DNA from: Ophthalmolycus amberensis
Lineage: Eukaryota; Chordata; Actinopteri; Perciformes; Zoarcidae
Length of the DNA stretch: 64,000 nucleotides
Reading direction: 5' to 3'
Assembly (NCBI GenBank): GCA_024529925.1
Contig: JAFEUB010001039.1
Span: 415,895-479,894 of the forward strand
Part shown: piece after piece, positions 43,833 to 57,371 of the stretch
Layout: every line of letters begins with the position of its first letter
Position numbering within the stretch: position 1 is the stretch's first letter
Program-made: the position numbers and the translations under genes
The notes under the pieces: model-generated
The model's database searches: none
The model's input: only the letters and a program-made list of their open reading frames with translations
Told to the model about the DNA's origin: nothing

Positions 43833-45814
43833 AACTCTCTGCCACGCAAATGATCAGCTTTCATGCTTCTGTGTAATTTATCAAATTGCTTGGGCATGTG
43901 ATGAATGGGCCCAGATCTCAAAAAATAAAAAAATAAAAAGACATTTAGTTTGCATTAGGTCGCTGTCGTGCCCGTGTAGCAGCTTAGAATTTAATTACAG
44001 TAAATGGTAAACATCGTATTCACGTTTTTTTTTCCCGAAACAATAATTCTGTATCGGCCTAATTGCTTTGTAGTTTCACAGACTTAACACTTGAGCGATT
44101 ACACAAGTGGAATCGGCTTGTTAAACAAAAACTGTTCCATCCCATTACTTATACTACAGACTGACTATATTCTCTTAGCGGTGGAATGAGCAAGTCGGCT
44201 TAATGTTCTCTCCATTTCCTCACAAATGCCCGCGCTCACACATCTTTACTGTAGAAGAGGTTGCTTCTCTGCTGGTGATTTGTCACAGTTCCCCACATTG
44301 TATTACACGCCACCTCTCCTTTACACTCCACACCTCCCTCCCTCCCTCTCGTTCTCTCCCTCCCTCGCTCCCTAAATCATTTCTTAACATGTGTGTGGGT
44401 GCCCCCCTCTCTCGCTGTGATTCTGATACTTCATAACGGCGGGAGGAAATTGAGCTGACCTTGAGGCTGCCGAGGCTCCTTTATAATGCTGATGTATGGG
44501 GCTGTGGGCCCCCGGCAGCCAGTAAGTGAGAGGCATGTTTGTATTTGCCGGGGAGCAGGGCCCGGTGTCAGGACACATAACGGGGTTCATTTCTCGCCCA
44601 CTCGAGCCAGCTAGTGTGCCAGGAAGCTTAGTGTCAAGCATTCAAGTCCACGAGGTGTGATTTACCTGCATTAGCCTTTTGTATACCGGAATATTTTACA
44701 TCACCCTGCCTCAAGCCACAAATAGATTTAACCCTCAGGATAGATTGGCCTCACTTAAATGTGATTTAGTGTCGCTGCACTGTAAAAGTGTTCCGGTTGT
44801 CAGTGCTGTTATCTCAAGGTTGGACTCGAGATTCATTTAAACAGGATTGTTTCGGGCCAGTTTGCATGCGTGACAGGGTGACGGGGCAATCGTTGGTGAA
44901 AAAGCCTCTTTCACAACCTTATATCACCCTGCCTGTCAGTGATGTCATTATTGTTTTCAGTGTGGATGGCCCACTTTCTTCTCCTCGGTAGCTCTCTGCT
45001 CATCAGCGCAATCAGCTGCCTCCGAACACAATCAGCCTGCTCTCAAATTACTGTCGTGATTGAGACCGATGCTATGTCCACACTACTCCACTTTTCCTAC
45101 GTTTACACTGAGCAGCCACACCACGCCGGAGTTTTGGAGCAGCCTTAACGGAGGAACCTGAAAACTCCGCCGAGGTTGGAGGTATTTGAGAACCCCGGGG
45201 TTTTGGTTCAGTGTAGACGTCGGATACGGATGTCTGTTAGAAAAAAATGAGCCCACACCCGTGCTCGCTACTGGATTGGTTATTACCAGCCATGACGTCT
45301 CCGTCCCTGATTCGTCACACTCACTATCACGTGACCCGTACCCGGAAGAAAACAAAACAGCTGGGCGACCAGCAGCGATTCATTTGGATACATGGATAAC
45401 GAGCCTTGCTTGCTTTGTTGTCTGTAGTAGCAGCTATTGTGGAGTTAAATTCGTCATTTTACAATGCTGCTAATGCCTACATGCGGAGGAGGCGAGCTGT
45501 TCTTCGAGCGATGAGCGAGCTGCTTGACCATCGGCGATCAGCCCCCACGGAGCGGCTGTCTGAAGCTACAGTTAGCAATAAATGCTATTCAGAGCTACAG
45601 CTACAAACAGACAACACAGAGGAAACTAGTGATCGACGCTGATTCGTTTTACTTTTTCCGTTTGGTAGCCTTGAGAGACCTTAGTCTGCAAGTATTTCTT
45701 GCTGAAAATATGTACGAAGATATATTATATTCGCTAATGCTAATCGCGGTTAGCATTTCCCCATTGGCGGTAATGTTAAAATTAGCTTAGAAGCTAGCGA
45801 GTCGGAGCCGTTGC

Positions 45815-46012
45815 ATGATGTTGTGCCCTAAAAGATGGAGCAAATGCCCTAAAGAATTGATAGAGGGCGAAGATGATGTCCCTGTTTCTCTGCTGGGTGA
45901 CCCAGCTTATCCCCTGATGCCGTATCTCATGAAGGAATACCCCAATGGCGGAGCTAACGTTACATTCATCAGCCCCCACGGCAACAACAGACAACACAGA
46001 GGAAGCGAGTGA
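45815..46012 (+). pseudogene. Fragment of a DDE_Tnp_4 (Harbinger-like) transposase
   Basis: The translated segment contains VSLLGDPAYPLMPYLMKEYP, characteristic of the region around the second catalytic Asp in PIF-Harbinger/HARBI1-like DDE transposases (usual form GDxAYPLxPWLM). Only about 65 residues are open, with no first Asp or final Glu region, so it encodes no active enzyme. An upstream fragment near 45480, with MRRRRAVLRAMSELLDHRR, may be from the same element. Confidence 0.6.
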
Positions 46013-46094
46013 TCGACGTGTGTTGACCACATTTATGGACCATAATCGAGTAAACGTTTCCGTGTAAGTGTTGATTTTAAAGTAAAGTTGATGT

Positions 46095-46097
<3 letters not shown>

Positions 46098-46136
<39 letters not shown>

Positions 46137-46160
46137 CATACATACATACATACATACATA
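46098..46160 (+). repeat. (AT)n followed by (ACAT)n microsatellite
   Basis: About 34 bp of AT then seven ACAT-type units, inside the transposon remnant. Confidence 0.97.
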
Positions 46161-49100
46161 GAGAGACAGACAGACCCGCAGCGCTGTAACTACGTCTGAA
46201 AAATAAAACTTCTAAAACTTTCCACGAACTGTCTGTTTGAGTTTATAGAGGAAGATCTTGAGTATCAAATACAACCTTTCATTATTAAAGACTACTTTAT
46301 TACTCTGTCATATTTTTTTTTTTAACTAAGCAAGCAATCCACTTCCTGTTTACACCATCACGCGCATGCCCAGTGTACGTTAATGGTCACGTGCTGTCCG
46401 CCTTGAAGGCTGCCGTGTGGATGCTCCAATAATGCTGAAAACTCCCGCGTGGACGGAGATCGGTTCTATTTGAGAACTCTGCATCCAACGAGACACGGCC
46501 TAGTGTGGATATGGCCCGAGTCAGTCGCAGGAAAAGATGAGAGCACTTTATGATCCAAACATGAACGCTGTTCAGAAGGTGCACACGATGAATGAATATC
46601 TGTAAAATATAATACAATCTAATACGATAGCGCTGCAATAAATGGCTCCTTTTTGTGATGCTCGGAAGATGCATTTTATGAGAGAGGTGTTAATTCAACT
46701 GAATCGTTTACTGTAGTAGAGTAAGAAAACACGAAAACCTTCACAATTGAAAAGCTAAAACCCATTTGCTAAAAATCTATCGTGACAATTAATGTTTATT
46801 TCTTTTGTCGATCAACTAATTGTTAAATTGACCAATGGCTACAGGTCTAAATTAAACATGAGAGCACACAAAGTCTGATAATGACCAGACCTTCTCTTTA
46901 GTCACACCTACACAGACAAATGTCACTGATTGCATATTTCAGAACCTTATTAACAAAAGATGTGTCCCCATTGATGCCAATTCAAACTCGCTTTGTTGAA
47001 AGCACACAACCTTAGTCGTATGTTTCATGATTAAGATTGTAAAAGTCATAGCAAAATGAATGCAAAGCTACTGGAAGAGTCTAATCTCCAATGATACTTT
47101 TCCATCTTTACACAACAATGCATTTATTGCCTCGAAATGCTTTGCTGTGCGTGTTGAACAAAAGCAATGTGCCTTTGCACAGCATGTCAGTTAAAACACA
47201 TTGTCTCTACCCGCGGGCTCGTTGCTGGTTACATGGCTTTCCAAACAAAACCGCTTTGATATTGAGGCGGTGTGACTTTTGACAATGACAAAAGGATAAT
47301 AGAAATGATTCACAAGTGTTCATTTGTTTTCACTTTGTAGGGAATGTTCGTCATTTTAGCCCTAATTTGGAGCTTTGTGTGTGTACTGGTGGTGGGTTTG
47401 CTTGACATTTAAGATGAGCGCAGGAAGCTCATCAGCGCTGCCAATTGGGCTCACTTCTCATGTGGCACGGGTCCACTCGCAGAACCCCGTGTCTGGATGC
47501 TGCACTCCGAAAACAGGCAGGGACCCAATTCATTCACGGCCTATCCAACAACACATTGACTGTGCGCAAAATATGTTTTCGCAGCTTCACAGCGGCACAC
47601 TAATCAATTGATCCAGATTTTGCTGTCCATTGATCTTGGCTGCGCCCCCGCGTCCAGACTATTACAGCGCATGTATGGTAATGACATCATTAGCAGCCCA
47701 TGGCCGGTCTATTAGCGCAGTGGTAATGCTAGTCAAAACCACCCGAGCCATACATAGACGGACATGGTGGTCGGAAGGGGATTGAGGTTTCAGCGCGGGA
47801 TTTGGGGATTGTCGTGTCGTCAGAAAGGTCTCTCTGGGGCCGGAGCGTGTGTGAGCGCATGTAGCTGAAGGAGGAGAGGCCATGTTTGTCTTTGTCATCA
47901 TCCACATCACCCCAAAAGTGCTCACATAGAATAACCCTCAACTCGCTGAGCACGGAAGGGATTCTGCTCTCACATGAGCGCGCACAGACACACACACTAG
48001 GAGATAGGAATGGACGTTTCTAGGCCTGTTGAGCGTGTTTTAGTTGTTCCGTGGTGACTTTTGGGAGAGACGGGATGGATGGGTAGTCTGATGAATGATG
48101 TTGCATGCCTTTTGCCATTTGGATACGGCTTCCAGGCCGAGATATGCGATTGGTTTGTCACAGACTGATTTAAAAAAAGAAAAAACACAACTGGAGACAG
48201 ATGAGTCCCTGTGTATGGGTGTTTGATGGCCACATTGTCTGTCCCTGTGGAAATTCCAGAGTTACTGAAGGGATTTCCAAATCAATGTGAGCTATTCATA
48301 CGCGGATCTAATCCTCAGATTTACTGCCATTTAATCTGTGGTTATGGCAGGGCTCTTGATGGCTCTAATGCCGTCAAACAGATGTCCCCGCTCAGCCGCT
48401 CGGGTTAGGCCACACCTGGTGACACCGCTGAGCCCTGGCGCTATGGCCCGCTGCATATTTCATCTTTTTCCCCAGGTGCCAACTATGAAAACATGTATTA
48501 TAGCATGCACGGTGCATCTGAAAGAAAATTTGAGCCAAATGTTAACATCAAATATCTATGACCCCGAAATCCTCTTTTGGTTGAATTTGATGATGGCGTG
48601 AGTATAAATGTTATGTGCTTATCTGGGTGCTATTCTCGACAGTGTACTCGGCTCGCTGTGCCGAGGCTGCACGGACGGAGATGCTTGGATTTTTATTCAA
48701 CGCACACCTGGCGTTATCTCCAAATTCAAAAAAAGGGAGGCATATTGCATCAGAAGCATGCAGGGAATGAATAATAACGAGTTCATAGTATCGTTTTGTG
48801 CATCTGGTAAATATCATGGGATGTTGTTTTGTACCAGCGTTGCCACGAAGAAATAATTGATTAGGAAACCAGCCGCAACCTCCCTTTTTAAGAAAAATAG
48901 CTCAGACAAATCCTACACATGTTCCTCTGCAGTATTACATATTCATTAGTCGCTCATCGTTTTATCTTGTCTATAAGATGTCCTAAATGTTGTCATCCTC
49001 ATAGTATTCAGAGCTACATATTATCACACTAAACAAGCACATAGGCTGCACTATTCTATTCTATATGTATTCTACACCATGTTGAAATATTTTCCGCATC

Positions 49101-49380
49101 ATTCATTTGGTTTTTGCAACCAACCCACAAAGTGGTAAACCATTGAATAACATGAACATCTTGAGTAATTGATTGATGATATTTAACTGCAATGTTTTGA
49201 TGAAAAGGACTCAATTCTGCTCGACACTATTTCCACAAAATGAAGATTTCAATTAATTTGGATTGTTCTACACCATGAATATGGCTGCAGGCACATGCTC
49301 GACATAAATGCACACGCATCACACACCTCCCCAGTCTGTGCAGTAGTGAAATGCTAGCATTGAAATGTAGCAGATTGATG

Positions 49381-49436
49381 GTGTGTGTGCGTGTGTGTGT
49401 GTGTGTGTGCGTGTGTGCGTGTGTGTGTGCGTGCGT
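49381..49436 (+). repeat. (GT)n microsatellite with GC interruptions
   Basis: An imperfect 56-bp GT/GC run. Confidence 0.95.
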
Positions 49437-49969
49437 TTCTGGGTGTTAAAGAGAGTAAATGCAGAGAATCTCCCGGTGTGCGGATGCTGAATGTGAAATG
49501 TCAATGTTATTGAACAGGTGCTGCGAGGCAGAGCTGTGATGTTTTTATTTCCAAGCTCTTGTCAAGCACGGCAGAGAAGAGAGGGCTCATGGGATAATGG
49601 GGGAGGTTCAGTGGTGGGGGGGGGGGGGGACTACTGTGCGTGTGTGTGTGTGTGTTTAACAGTGTGTGCAGCAGGTATGAGTGCCTAGATCTGTGTGTAT
49701 CCAGAGAGGTTTATTGAGAAGAGGGAAATGAATACTGGCTTAGAATAAATGCTCACAATCTCCTCATTGACAATGTTAACTGCACTGTGAGGGGTATGAT
49801 TTTAGTTTTTTGTGCGCCTTCTTTCAATGGCAACATTCACCGTGTGTTCAACATGATGCCAAATATGGCTCTGCTGTCTTTACCCATGCATACACCTCTA
49901 CTGTCAAGCTGTTATCACCTCGTTTGTCCCATTTGCACATCATTTATGGTTTTTTTTGTATCCCCCGTC

Positions 49970-49971
<2 letters not shown>

Positions 49972-50012
<41 letters not shown>

Positions 50013-50031
50013 TGTCTGTCTGTCTGTCTGT
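49972..50031 (+). repeat. (GT)n followed by (CTGT)n microsatellite
   Basis: About 40 bp of TG then five CTGT units. Confidence 0.97.
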
Positions 50032-50333
50032 TCTTCCCCTTCAGTTTTTCTCTTGCAGATTGTCGTTGTGTCAATACTTGTTGAGAGGCAGTGTGAGCTA
50101 GGAGGTGAATGCAGTCAAGGTTAGTCAACAATTCTCCGTGACACTGTAGCGCTGACTAACGGTGCCTCTGCCCTAACCTCACACTCCTTTACCCCAAAAT
50201 GTTTCTATTCCACACCCACTGGACCTTGATCATGTTCTCTACCTGCCCTTGGTGCTCTCAGCCTTATTTCTCTCCATCATCATCCTCTCCTCCCCCCCCC
50301 CCCCCCCCTCATTATGCTTCGTCTACTCCACTG

Positions 50334-50360
50334 TCCTCCTCCTCCTCCTCCTCCTCCTCG
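50334..50360 (+). repeat. (CTC)n trinucleotide repeat
   Basis: Nine CCT units, 25 bp after a 17-bp poly-C run. Confidence 0.95.
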
Positions 50361-52667
50361 CTGCCATCTTTCCCACTCCTTTCTGTTCCAGTGGAGAGAA
50401 CAGCTCAAGCCTGTCAGCATTCATTTATCCCTCAACTGCTAACTCATGTTAACCCACGTTTGTGTCGGGATGCATTATTGCCTATATTTTAGGGTTACCT
50501 ATACATACCCCCCATCCTCCTTCTCTCCTTCCTTTGCAACCGGTGCAATACTGTCTTTGGCAACGGGATGTCTTTAAGCCGCCAATCCATCTATCTCACC
50601 TTCATCGCTGCTTCACTCCTGCGTTGCACTTGTAATTCCAATGAAGGCATGTGAAAATGTGATTACTGTTTTGCCATTTATGCTTTCCTCTCCCGCCATT
50701 TATGCTTGGAGAAGAGTCAGAGCAGCGACTGTCTGAATTTCCAGAACAGCGGCAGAGAATCCAGTCACGATATATAGAGAGGGGGGGGGGGGGGGGGGGG
50801 GCTGCTGCAGTTCAAAGCCGACTAGCAGGTTACTTAATGAGTTTTGGTAATTGGCTTGCTGTGGCCTCCGCGCATCCCTGCCCTCCTGCTGCTGATGTAT
50901 GCAGGAACAGGGAGAGTGCCCTGGCTTGCACTCCCTCCCTTTCCTTCCCTCACACGACCCATCCCTCTTCCCCTCCATCCATCCCTCTTCCACACGCTTG
51001 TCTCATGGAGCTAATGTTGCACCAAAGCCTCCTCTGTGTATTCCTTTTTATACAGAGACAGTTAGCATGCTGCACGTTAGCTCTCCGCTCTGCTCTCTGT
51101 CGAATAGCAACGGCGTTGGCCTATCTCTCATTACCCCCCAGTCTCTCCCACTTGTTTGCTTTATTTTACATGCATACTCACTTCCTACCACACACACACA
51201 TCTATTATCCGTTAGATGCTCCATGCATTATGCAGAATATGTGCATCCAAACAAGCAATTTGCAGAATTTCCAGCTCTCCACTTCTAAGTAGCAATTCTC
51301 TGTGTGTCCACAACAGCGTAATGAGAAGCACTTTTCCATGCTCAGTTGATTCATAAGTCCAAACAATAAAAGACAGAGTAGTGGGCTTGCCATGTAATCA
51401 TAGATGACACCGAACATATAATTCTCAGATTTCAGCACATTATCTCCCCACCGGAGACGTCAAAGGGGACGGCTATTCTTCTTGTCTCATTGCTGTTGTA
51501 ATAATGTGCAGTGGAGAAGGAAAAAAACAGCATCAAATCTAGTTTGAATCTCATCAACTCACTTATCAAATTATAGTGGTGATAGAAATCTATGACCTTC
51601 ACGGTTTACTTTGAGTTGAGAGAGGTGTCGGTTTTTTTTTGTGTGGATTGTTTATTGCTTTGTTTATTCATAGCAAGAACCTAGATGTAGTGCCTTTGGG
51701 GATCTGCACTAGTGAGGCTAACCTAATATATATTCTGGCTAATGAGCAAGCTTCCCATTTTGTACCTTTTTAAAAAAAATCCATAAATACAGCCTGCGCG
51801 CATTAGTAGCCGTCTGTAGTTGCGAGACTGCTGACAAGCTTTTTATCTACTCCCACAGTTGAGCGGTTGAGTCTGAGCGCCGCGGGGTTGGAAGGCCAAA
51901 GCACAGCTAAGTGGCTCCTCTTGACCTCGGCACTGATCTCCCAACTGTCTGCGCCGACTGCACGCGGTCAGACTTTTACCCATTCGCTCCCAATAAAACA
52001 GTCCAATCTCATACCGCGACCTCAACACCCAGTCTGTGGGCTGTCTTTCTCAATAACACGTCCTTCTCTCGCCGCACCCCGTGTTGACACGCTGACGGTG
52101 CGTTTGCCTTTGGGATTACTTCTCTGCTGTAATTTGTGCCAAATTGGAGAGAGAGAGAGAAAAAAGAATGTTAGCAAAGCGAGATGGAAAAATTCAAGAT
52201 CTAAAGAATTAGCTTGAATGACTTGAGAATCTCCTATAAAGGATGTGCGTATCCTAGTTCTCACTGTGTATCTATCTGTCAACTAGATGGTGGAATCATC
52301 AGCGCACACTGAGAGCAGCCGAGTGTGACCAGAGGAGAGTAATTGATTTCTGAATAAGCGTTGGTGCTGGAGGAAGAAGTCCAGGTTTGTGGGCCATTGC
52401 GCCATATTGAGCATCTTAACACGCATGTCATGAATGTTAGTGTGTAGGGAGTTCTTTTTTTATTTTTTTTTATTTTTTACACACTGAGCCTCCTCTTTTC
52501 AGCACAGCAACAGCATGAAGCTGCACCTCCGCTCTCTGTCCATATGGTGGCAGTATATGGAGGTGAGACGGCCATGTGCTCTGTGTGAAATGGAGCAGTC
52601 ACTGGCTATTTGAGCAGATTAGCTTTGAGACAGTAACCGCACAGGAATCACACACCCCAACTGCCAC

Positions 52668-52725
52668 TCTCGCTCGCTCGCTCGCTCTCTCGCTCTCTCT
52701 CTCTCTCTCTCTCTTATATATATAT
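52668..52725 (+). repeat. (CTCG)n / (CT)n microsatellite ending in (TA)n
   Basis: The layout of CTCG units, then CT, then AT repeats the pattern of the much longer array at 40712-40954. Confidence 0.95.
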
Positions 52726-55700
52726 GATGGTGGAGCTTCCATTTGCTGACTGCTGATGACTTTTAAACACATTTTCACCCCGCTGGAATAGAATGTTACT
52801 AACTGCTTCCAGAGCTAAGCTTCAAACACGTACTATTTGTTTATCTTGCTGAGTTTTTGTTCACAAAGGGATTTGCCTGAAATGTAAACTTCCTCTTTTT
52901 TTTCGCCACAGCCTGCTCTCTCTTTCGCTCTCCTCTCGCTCTCGCTCTCGCTCTCTGCGGCCCTCCTTGGAAATAAAGTCTCATTCCTCAGAGTCTGTTC
53001 TCAGTGCAGCCGCGGCAGGCTGAACTGCTCTTTTATTCAGATGAATGAGGCCCTGTTTAGCCCGGAGAATCAGACGGACACAGACGGTCCGTGTGAAAGC
53101 TTGAAGAATGTCCGTGGAAAAATCAGGGGCTCAGTGAGGCGGCATCTAAGTTATTACACATGTGCAACTTGTTTGTCTCTTTTCACTTTCTATATGTGGG
53201 TTTATGGACCTACAGAGTTGGTTTTTCTGGCGCATAAAGCATTTCACATGCCGGCCTTCGTCTCCCTTAAGCTTCGTTCTTCATTTCAACAAGCCGGGTA
53301 TCTAATGCTGTTGACAGTGGGAGCTTCTATTAAAAGCAGTTGTTTGTTTTGCGCGTATACTGTGTCAAAGCCTGCAAATGAGCGCTCTGCTGTTGCTCTA
53401 CTGTAAATGCTGTGATTCCTCTCGCTAACATTTTTATCAATTTGTCTGCCAGGTGGCCGACACCTCCGTCTGGAATAAGGTTTACTTACGTTCATTTAAA
53501 AAAAATAAAAATGCAATAGTTTCACCAAATGGCTGCTGCAAGCAAGTTTCACTCTCTTGAGTAGCTCGTGTAGCTTGGCAAAGAGATTAGACATATGTAG
53601 CCAACGTGTCTTGGTTTTCAGTGTTGCGAGGCTGCCAAATGTGACTGTGAATAGCTATGTAAACAAGATGGCTATGTGGGGCTAGACCCTGCAATGATTG
53701 CCTAAAGTGAAATGCCATTCCTTGGCTTCTTTCACATTTGTACAACTGTGTTAATGATCGCAAACAAAGGCTCGCAGGTTAATTACTAGCTGTCTGTCTG
53801 TATTGACTCCAGAGGACGTCTTGATTTTCAGTTCGTCTTTTGTCACCATAATTGGGCTGTTTTTGCTTGTACAGAGAAATGTCCGACCTCTTTTCTTTAA
53901 AGGTCTTTTTTTCCTCTCTTGAATGTTCTTTTTTTAACGCAATAGTCCTTGAATCTACGCGTATCCACAAGTGTAGTTCACCATATTTATTTGAGTAATT
54001 TCCTTGAGTTAGTTTGTTGGGTGATTGGAGAGGATTGTTTTATTGCTTCCCCTTCTCTCAACCCCCTCCAGGCAAAGTCTGTGTTTTAATTAGTCCTGTA
54101 AGGCCCTATTTTCCCTTTGGATTCCCCCAACTTGTAAAGCGCTCTCTTAAGAATCCATGAAGGCTAAAAGGGGCAATGAATGATTTGAAGTCAGCTTTTC
54201 TTTTTTTTCTTTTTTTTTTGCTTGCCTGCAAGCAGAGAAGGGGGAGGCCTATCAGCACTTGCCGTCAGTATGAGGAACAGTAACTTCAAGCAGCAGTCAC
54301 ACAGAGTCTTTGTTCTTTATGGGTTTAGTACGTGTGGCGAAGAGAGAGTCGCTGCTTTTAAAGCCCCATCTGGAAAAGCACCGTTTGCGTTTTTTTTTAA
54401 TATGAGAAGAACAGCTCCTGTAGATAATACCTACCCGAGAACGGTAAAATGGCCTCACTGCGGTTCAATCTAGCACATCCGTTTTTTGGGTTTTTTTCCT
54501 CCTTGTATTATGTTTTGGCAGCGGGGAAGTTAGCTTGTTACACCGTAGAGCTTTAGTCATGTTAAAGTGGAGCTTCTGAAGTACACCCACACCACCACCA
54601 CAACCTAACCCTCCTTTTGGTTTACAAGTCTGTTTTCTTCTCTCAATCCCTTTTTTTTTTTTTTCTTCCTTCGACTTGTCTGCTCATCCCTGGTGAATGT
54701 AATAAATGAAGTTACTAGATATGAGTGCTTAAGAGGCCAGGGCCTCTGAGGCTTGCCAAGTCTCTCACAGGCTTGGCTCAGTCATCCATGTCACTTTTTT
54801 GTGTTGTTTCAGCTACTGGCTCACTCGCTTGTATCGCCGAAGCACTTTCTCTCTTTCTCTCTGTGTTTGCTGCCTCTGAGTGACTTGTTTTTCCTCCAGT
54901 GTGGAGAAATCGGGCTAAAGCAAACTGTGTGTGTGTGTGTGTGTGGCAGGCACAGCTTTTGTTAAGTATTCATTTTTAATGAGCGCAAGTGGCTTCAGAA
55001 CCCTATAAACCATAAATGGAGTGGTCAGACCGGGGAGGGGTGAGGAGGAGGGGGCCATGTTGGCCTTTTAATTCAGTGGCCGTCTCGCAGTCTTTTTGTT
55101 TAGCAACACTCACACTAATTGTGTTTGATGTGGACCAAGAAAACAGATTTCAAAATGATAGCTTGTGTTTTGCTTTATTGCGGCGTCCTCCTCCTCACAC
55201 ACCCCTCTGGGTTTGTTAGCTCTCACAAGGAATTGTTCTCTTTTAATGATCTTTAGGAAACAAGACTGTGGCAGAAAAGCGTCTTTCTCTCTCGAGCAGC
55301 GCTCAGCTCTGTTAGATTTAGTTTCTTCTGAATTCATAAAGAGGCACCGAGTAAACCGTTTTTTGTTCTGTCGGGATCGAAGGCTCTGTAGCTGCAGAAG
55401 GGGGTGCTCAGGGGGGAGGAAAAAAAAGGTATTGTGATGGGCCGTTTGAATGCCGAACAGAATTGAATAGACACAGTCAGCTTCCCAGATACATGCTTCG
55501 GCCTGTAGAATGTGGAGTGCTTTGCTTGTAACTGCACCGGTTGTCTCCTTTCATTATCGGTTAATGGTGCCCAACTTGACAGAGCCTTGTGATAAACAGA
55601 GGAGCTGTGAAATCCTGGAGGTGGAGTTTCTCGTCTGCCCGATAATGGGATCTCATCTGCCAGGGGAAGGGAGCCTGCCCCGCCAGCCAATCCAGCTTTG

Positions 55701-57059
55701 CTGCCTTCAGAGAGGATTCACTGCACTCACCCTTCACCGCTGTCTGGGCCCAGACTTAAGCCCCTCAAACCTCCTGAAAACGTTGGCTGGTTTCTTCTTG
55801 TGTAGCCTGAGTTATCTTTGAATTCCTTCTTTCTTCCTTTCTTTCTTTTTTAACGCTTTGATTGAGCATCAGATTCCCAGGGAGGTGTGCATGTCTGTCC
55901 CCTTATCCTGAATCCTCTGGATGTTTGTGTAAAGGGGGGGGGGGGGCAGACTGTGTGTAAATGTCATAAACATTGACGTTGTGAAATGTATACACACTGT
56001 GATACGGGAGGAGCTGAGGCTGCCGTGGTGTTGGGTTACTATGTGGAGGAGGAGTACGGGACAGTTGCCTCAGGAGCTGGAAAGGGTTCTACCAGCACTT
56101 TGTTACCCCCCCCCCCCCCCCACACACCCCACCACCCCAAACCTTCTGCTATTGAAACGAAGACAACCAACATGGTTTGTAGCACAATGAAAGACCCCCT
56201 GCACACCACCCTCAACTCAATTGCTATTGATCCTGACTGCCTGTCTCTCCTGCTGCCCGTGTTTTGGCTTCAGTGGGAAAGGGACCCAACGCTCAAACTA
56301 TTTACTTCAGTTAATTGGATTTTAACAGCGATCCAATATCACGTTTTAAAACAATGGAAATGTGTCAAGCCACTCGCTCTGTGAAATGAAAATCATCCTA
56401 TTAATTAGAACTTAATGCAGGCCATCTTTGTTTTCACGCTCCGCTCGTGTGTGAGGTCATTGGTAGCATTGAGATGAAGAGGATTCAAACCGTAATGTAT
56501 ATTTTGTTCCATTAAATGAGTACAGAGACTGTAGAAAATAACCAGGATCATCATATTAGATGTGATGTGCAGGCTAGCCAGTAAAATCAGTCCCCCCAAA
56601 TATTGCTAACGGACTATTCACATGATCATCCCCGCTTGTTTCTGCCTTTTTAATGGTTGGGGTGACTAATTAATTCATTATCCCAAAAATGCAAATGAGG
56701 TCCACAAGCCTGATCAGCATTCAGCAGCTTCCCTCTTATGTATTTTCCCGCAGACGCGTAATGTTTTCCGACATAAATCCGCCACCTGTATTTAAGAACA
56801 TCATTTATTTGTGTGTTAATCAGTAAAACGTGCCATTGCCGTGTTGCACACGCACGCACAGCACACACACACACACACACACACAGAAAACATGCTGTGT
56901 GCTATTAAGGCATTATTAACAAAGGCACTACTACTCGCTTTCACTGCATTTCATTGTCTCCTTTAGTGTTTCAGTCACATTCCCATAAGCGTTACCATTG
57001 ATCGGTTGATGATGGTAGTAGGTCGAACCACTTTGGCTGCCGTGCTTCCTGATGCGGTT

Positions 57060-57090
57060 GCACACACACGCACACACACACACACACACA
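57060..57090 (+). repeat. (CA)n microsatellite
   Basis: An AC run with one GC interruption, about 270 bp before the candidate rere promoter. Confidence 0.95.
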
Positions 57091-57371
57091 CGCGGTTTCC
57101 CTACAGGGCTGCCATCAATCAACAGCCCCATTGGTGCCCCCCCCCCCCCCCAAACCACACCACCCTTTTGTCCCTGACGATTGTTTTGAATCCAGTCCAT
57201 GTTTTTGTTTCGCTCCGATTTTTTTTCTTCTTCTTCTCTTTTTTTTGAGTGTGGCCGGGGTAATTCTCCTTCACTAGTGTCTGGATAAAGAAAGACTAGG
57301 TCAGCCATGTGGATGCGTCTGTTGAACAGCTGAAGAGGAGGAGGAGGAGAAAAGGAGGGGGGGGGGGGGGG

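Larger units (their letters stand above)
33209..45070. other. Non-coding region (intergenic or rere intron), middle part
   Basis: No coding exon was recognised. The region mixes many microsatellites and homopolymers with complex sequence. The stretch at 37560-38250 stands out, with repeated TAAT, ATTA and CTAATCAG-type sites and no low-complexity DNA, resembling developmental-gene conserved elements. Blocks near 36060-36180 and 40090-40260 are similar but shorter. Confidence 0.5.
45071..46515 (+). mobile_element. DNA transposon remnant with terminal inverted repeats and PIF-Harbinger/ISL2EU-type transposase fragment
   Basis: The ends gctatgtccacacta (45071-45085) and tagtgtggatatggc (46501-46515) are inverted copies with 2 mismatches in 15, and the subterminal sequence shares cggagttttgg-like motifs. 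The roughly 1.4-kb interior contains a short transposase fragment and a microsatellite. I saw no clear target-site duplication, so the superfamily rests only on the transposase fragment. The element is too short to be autonomous. Confidence 0.6.
46161..57300. other. Non-coding region (intergenic or rere intron), 3' part
   Basis: No coding exon was recognised. The stretch at 48230-48600 is complex sequence without microsatellites and could be a conserved element. A possible fragment of the gtcgatcaactaatt repeat family lies near 46780-46850. Elsewhere there are GT arrays at 49381-49436 and 49972-50011, a CTC array at 50334-50360, CT/AT arrays at 52668-52725 and many homopolymers. Confidence 0.5.

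Noticed and set aside
50702..51292. 196-codon plus-strand open frame
   Set aside because: It contains a poly-Gly run from the poly-G tract at 50781-50801 and otherwise random composition, with no start context or splice support.
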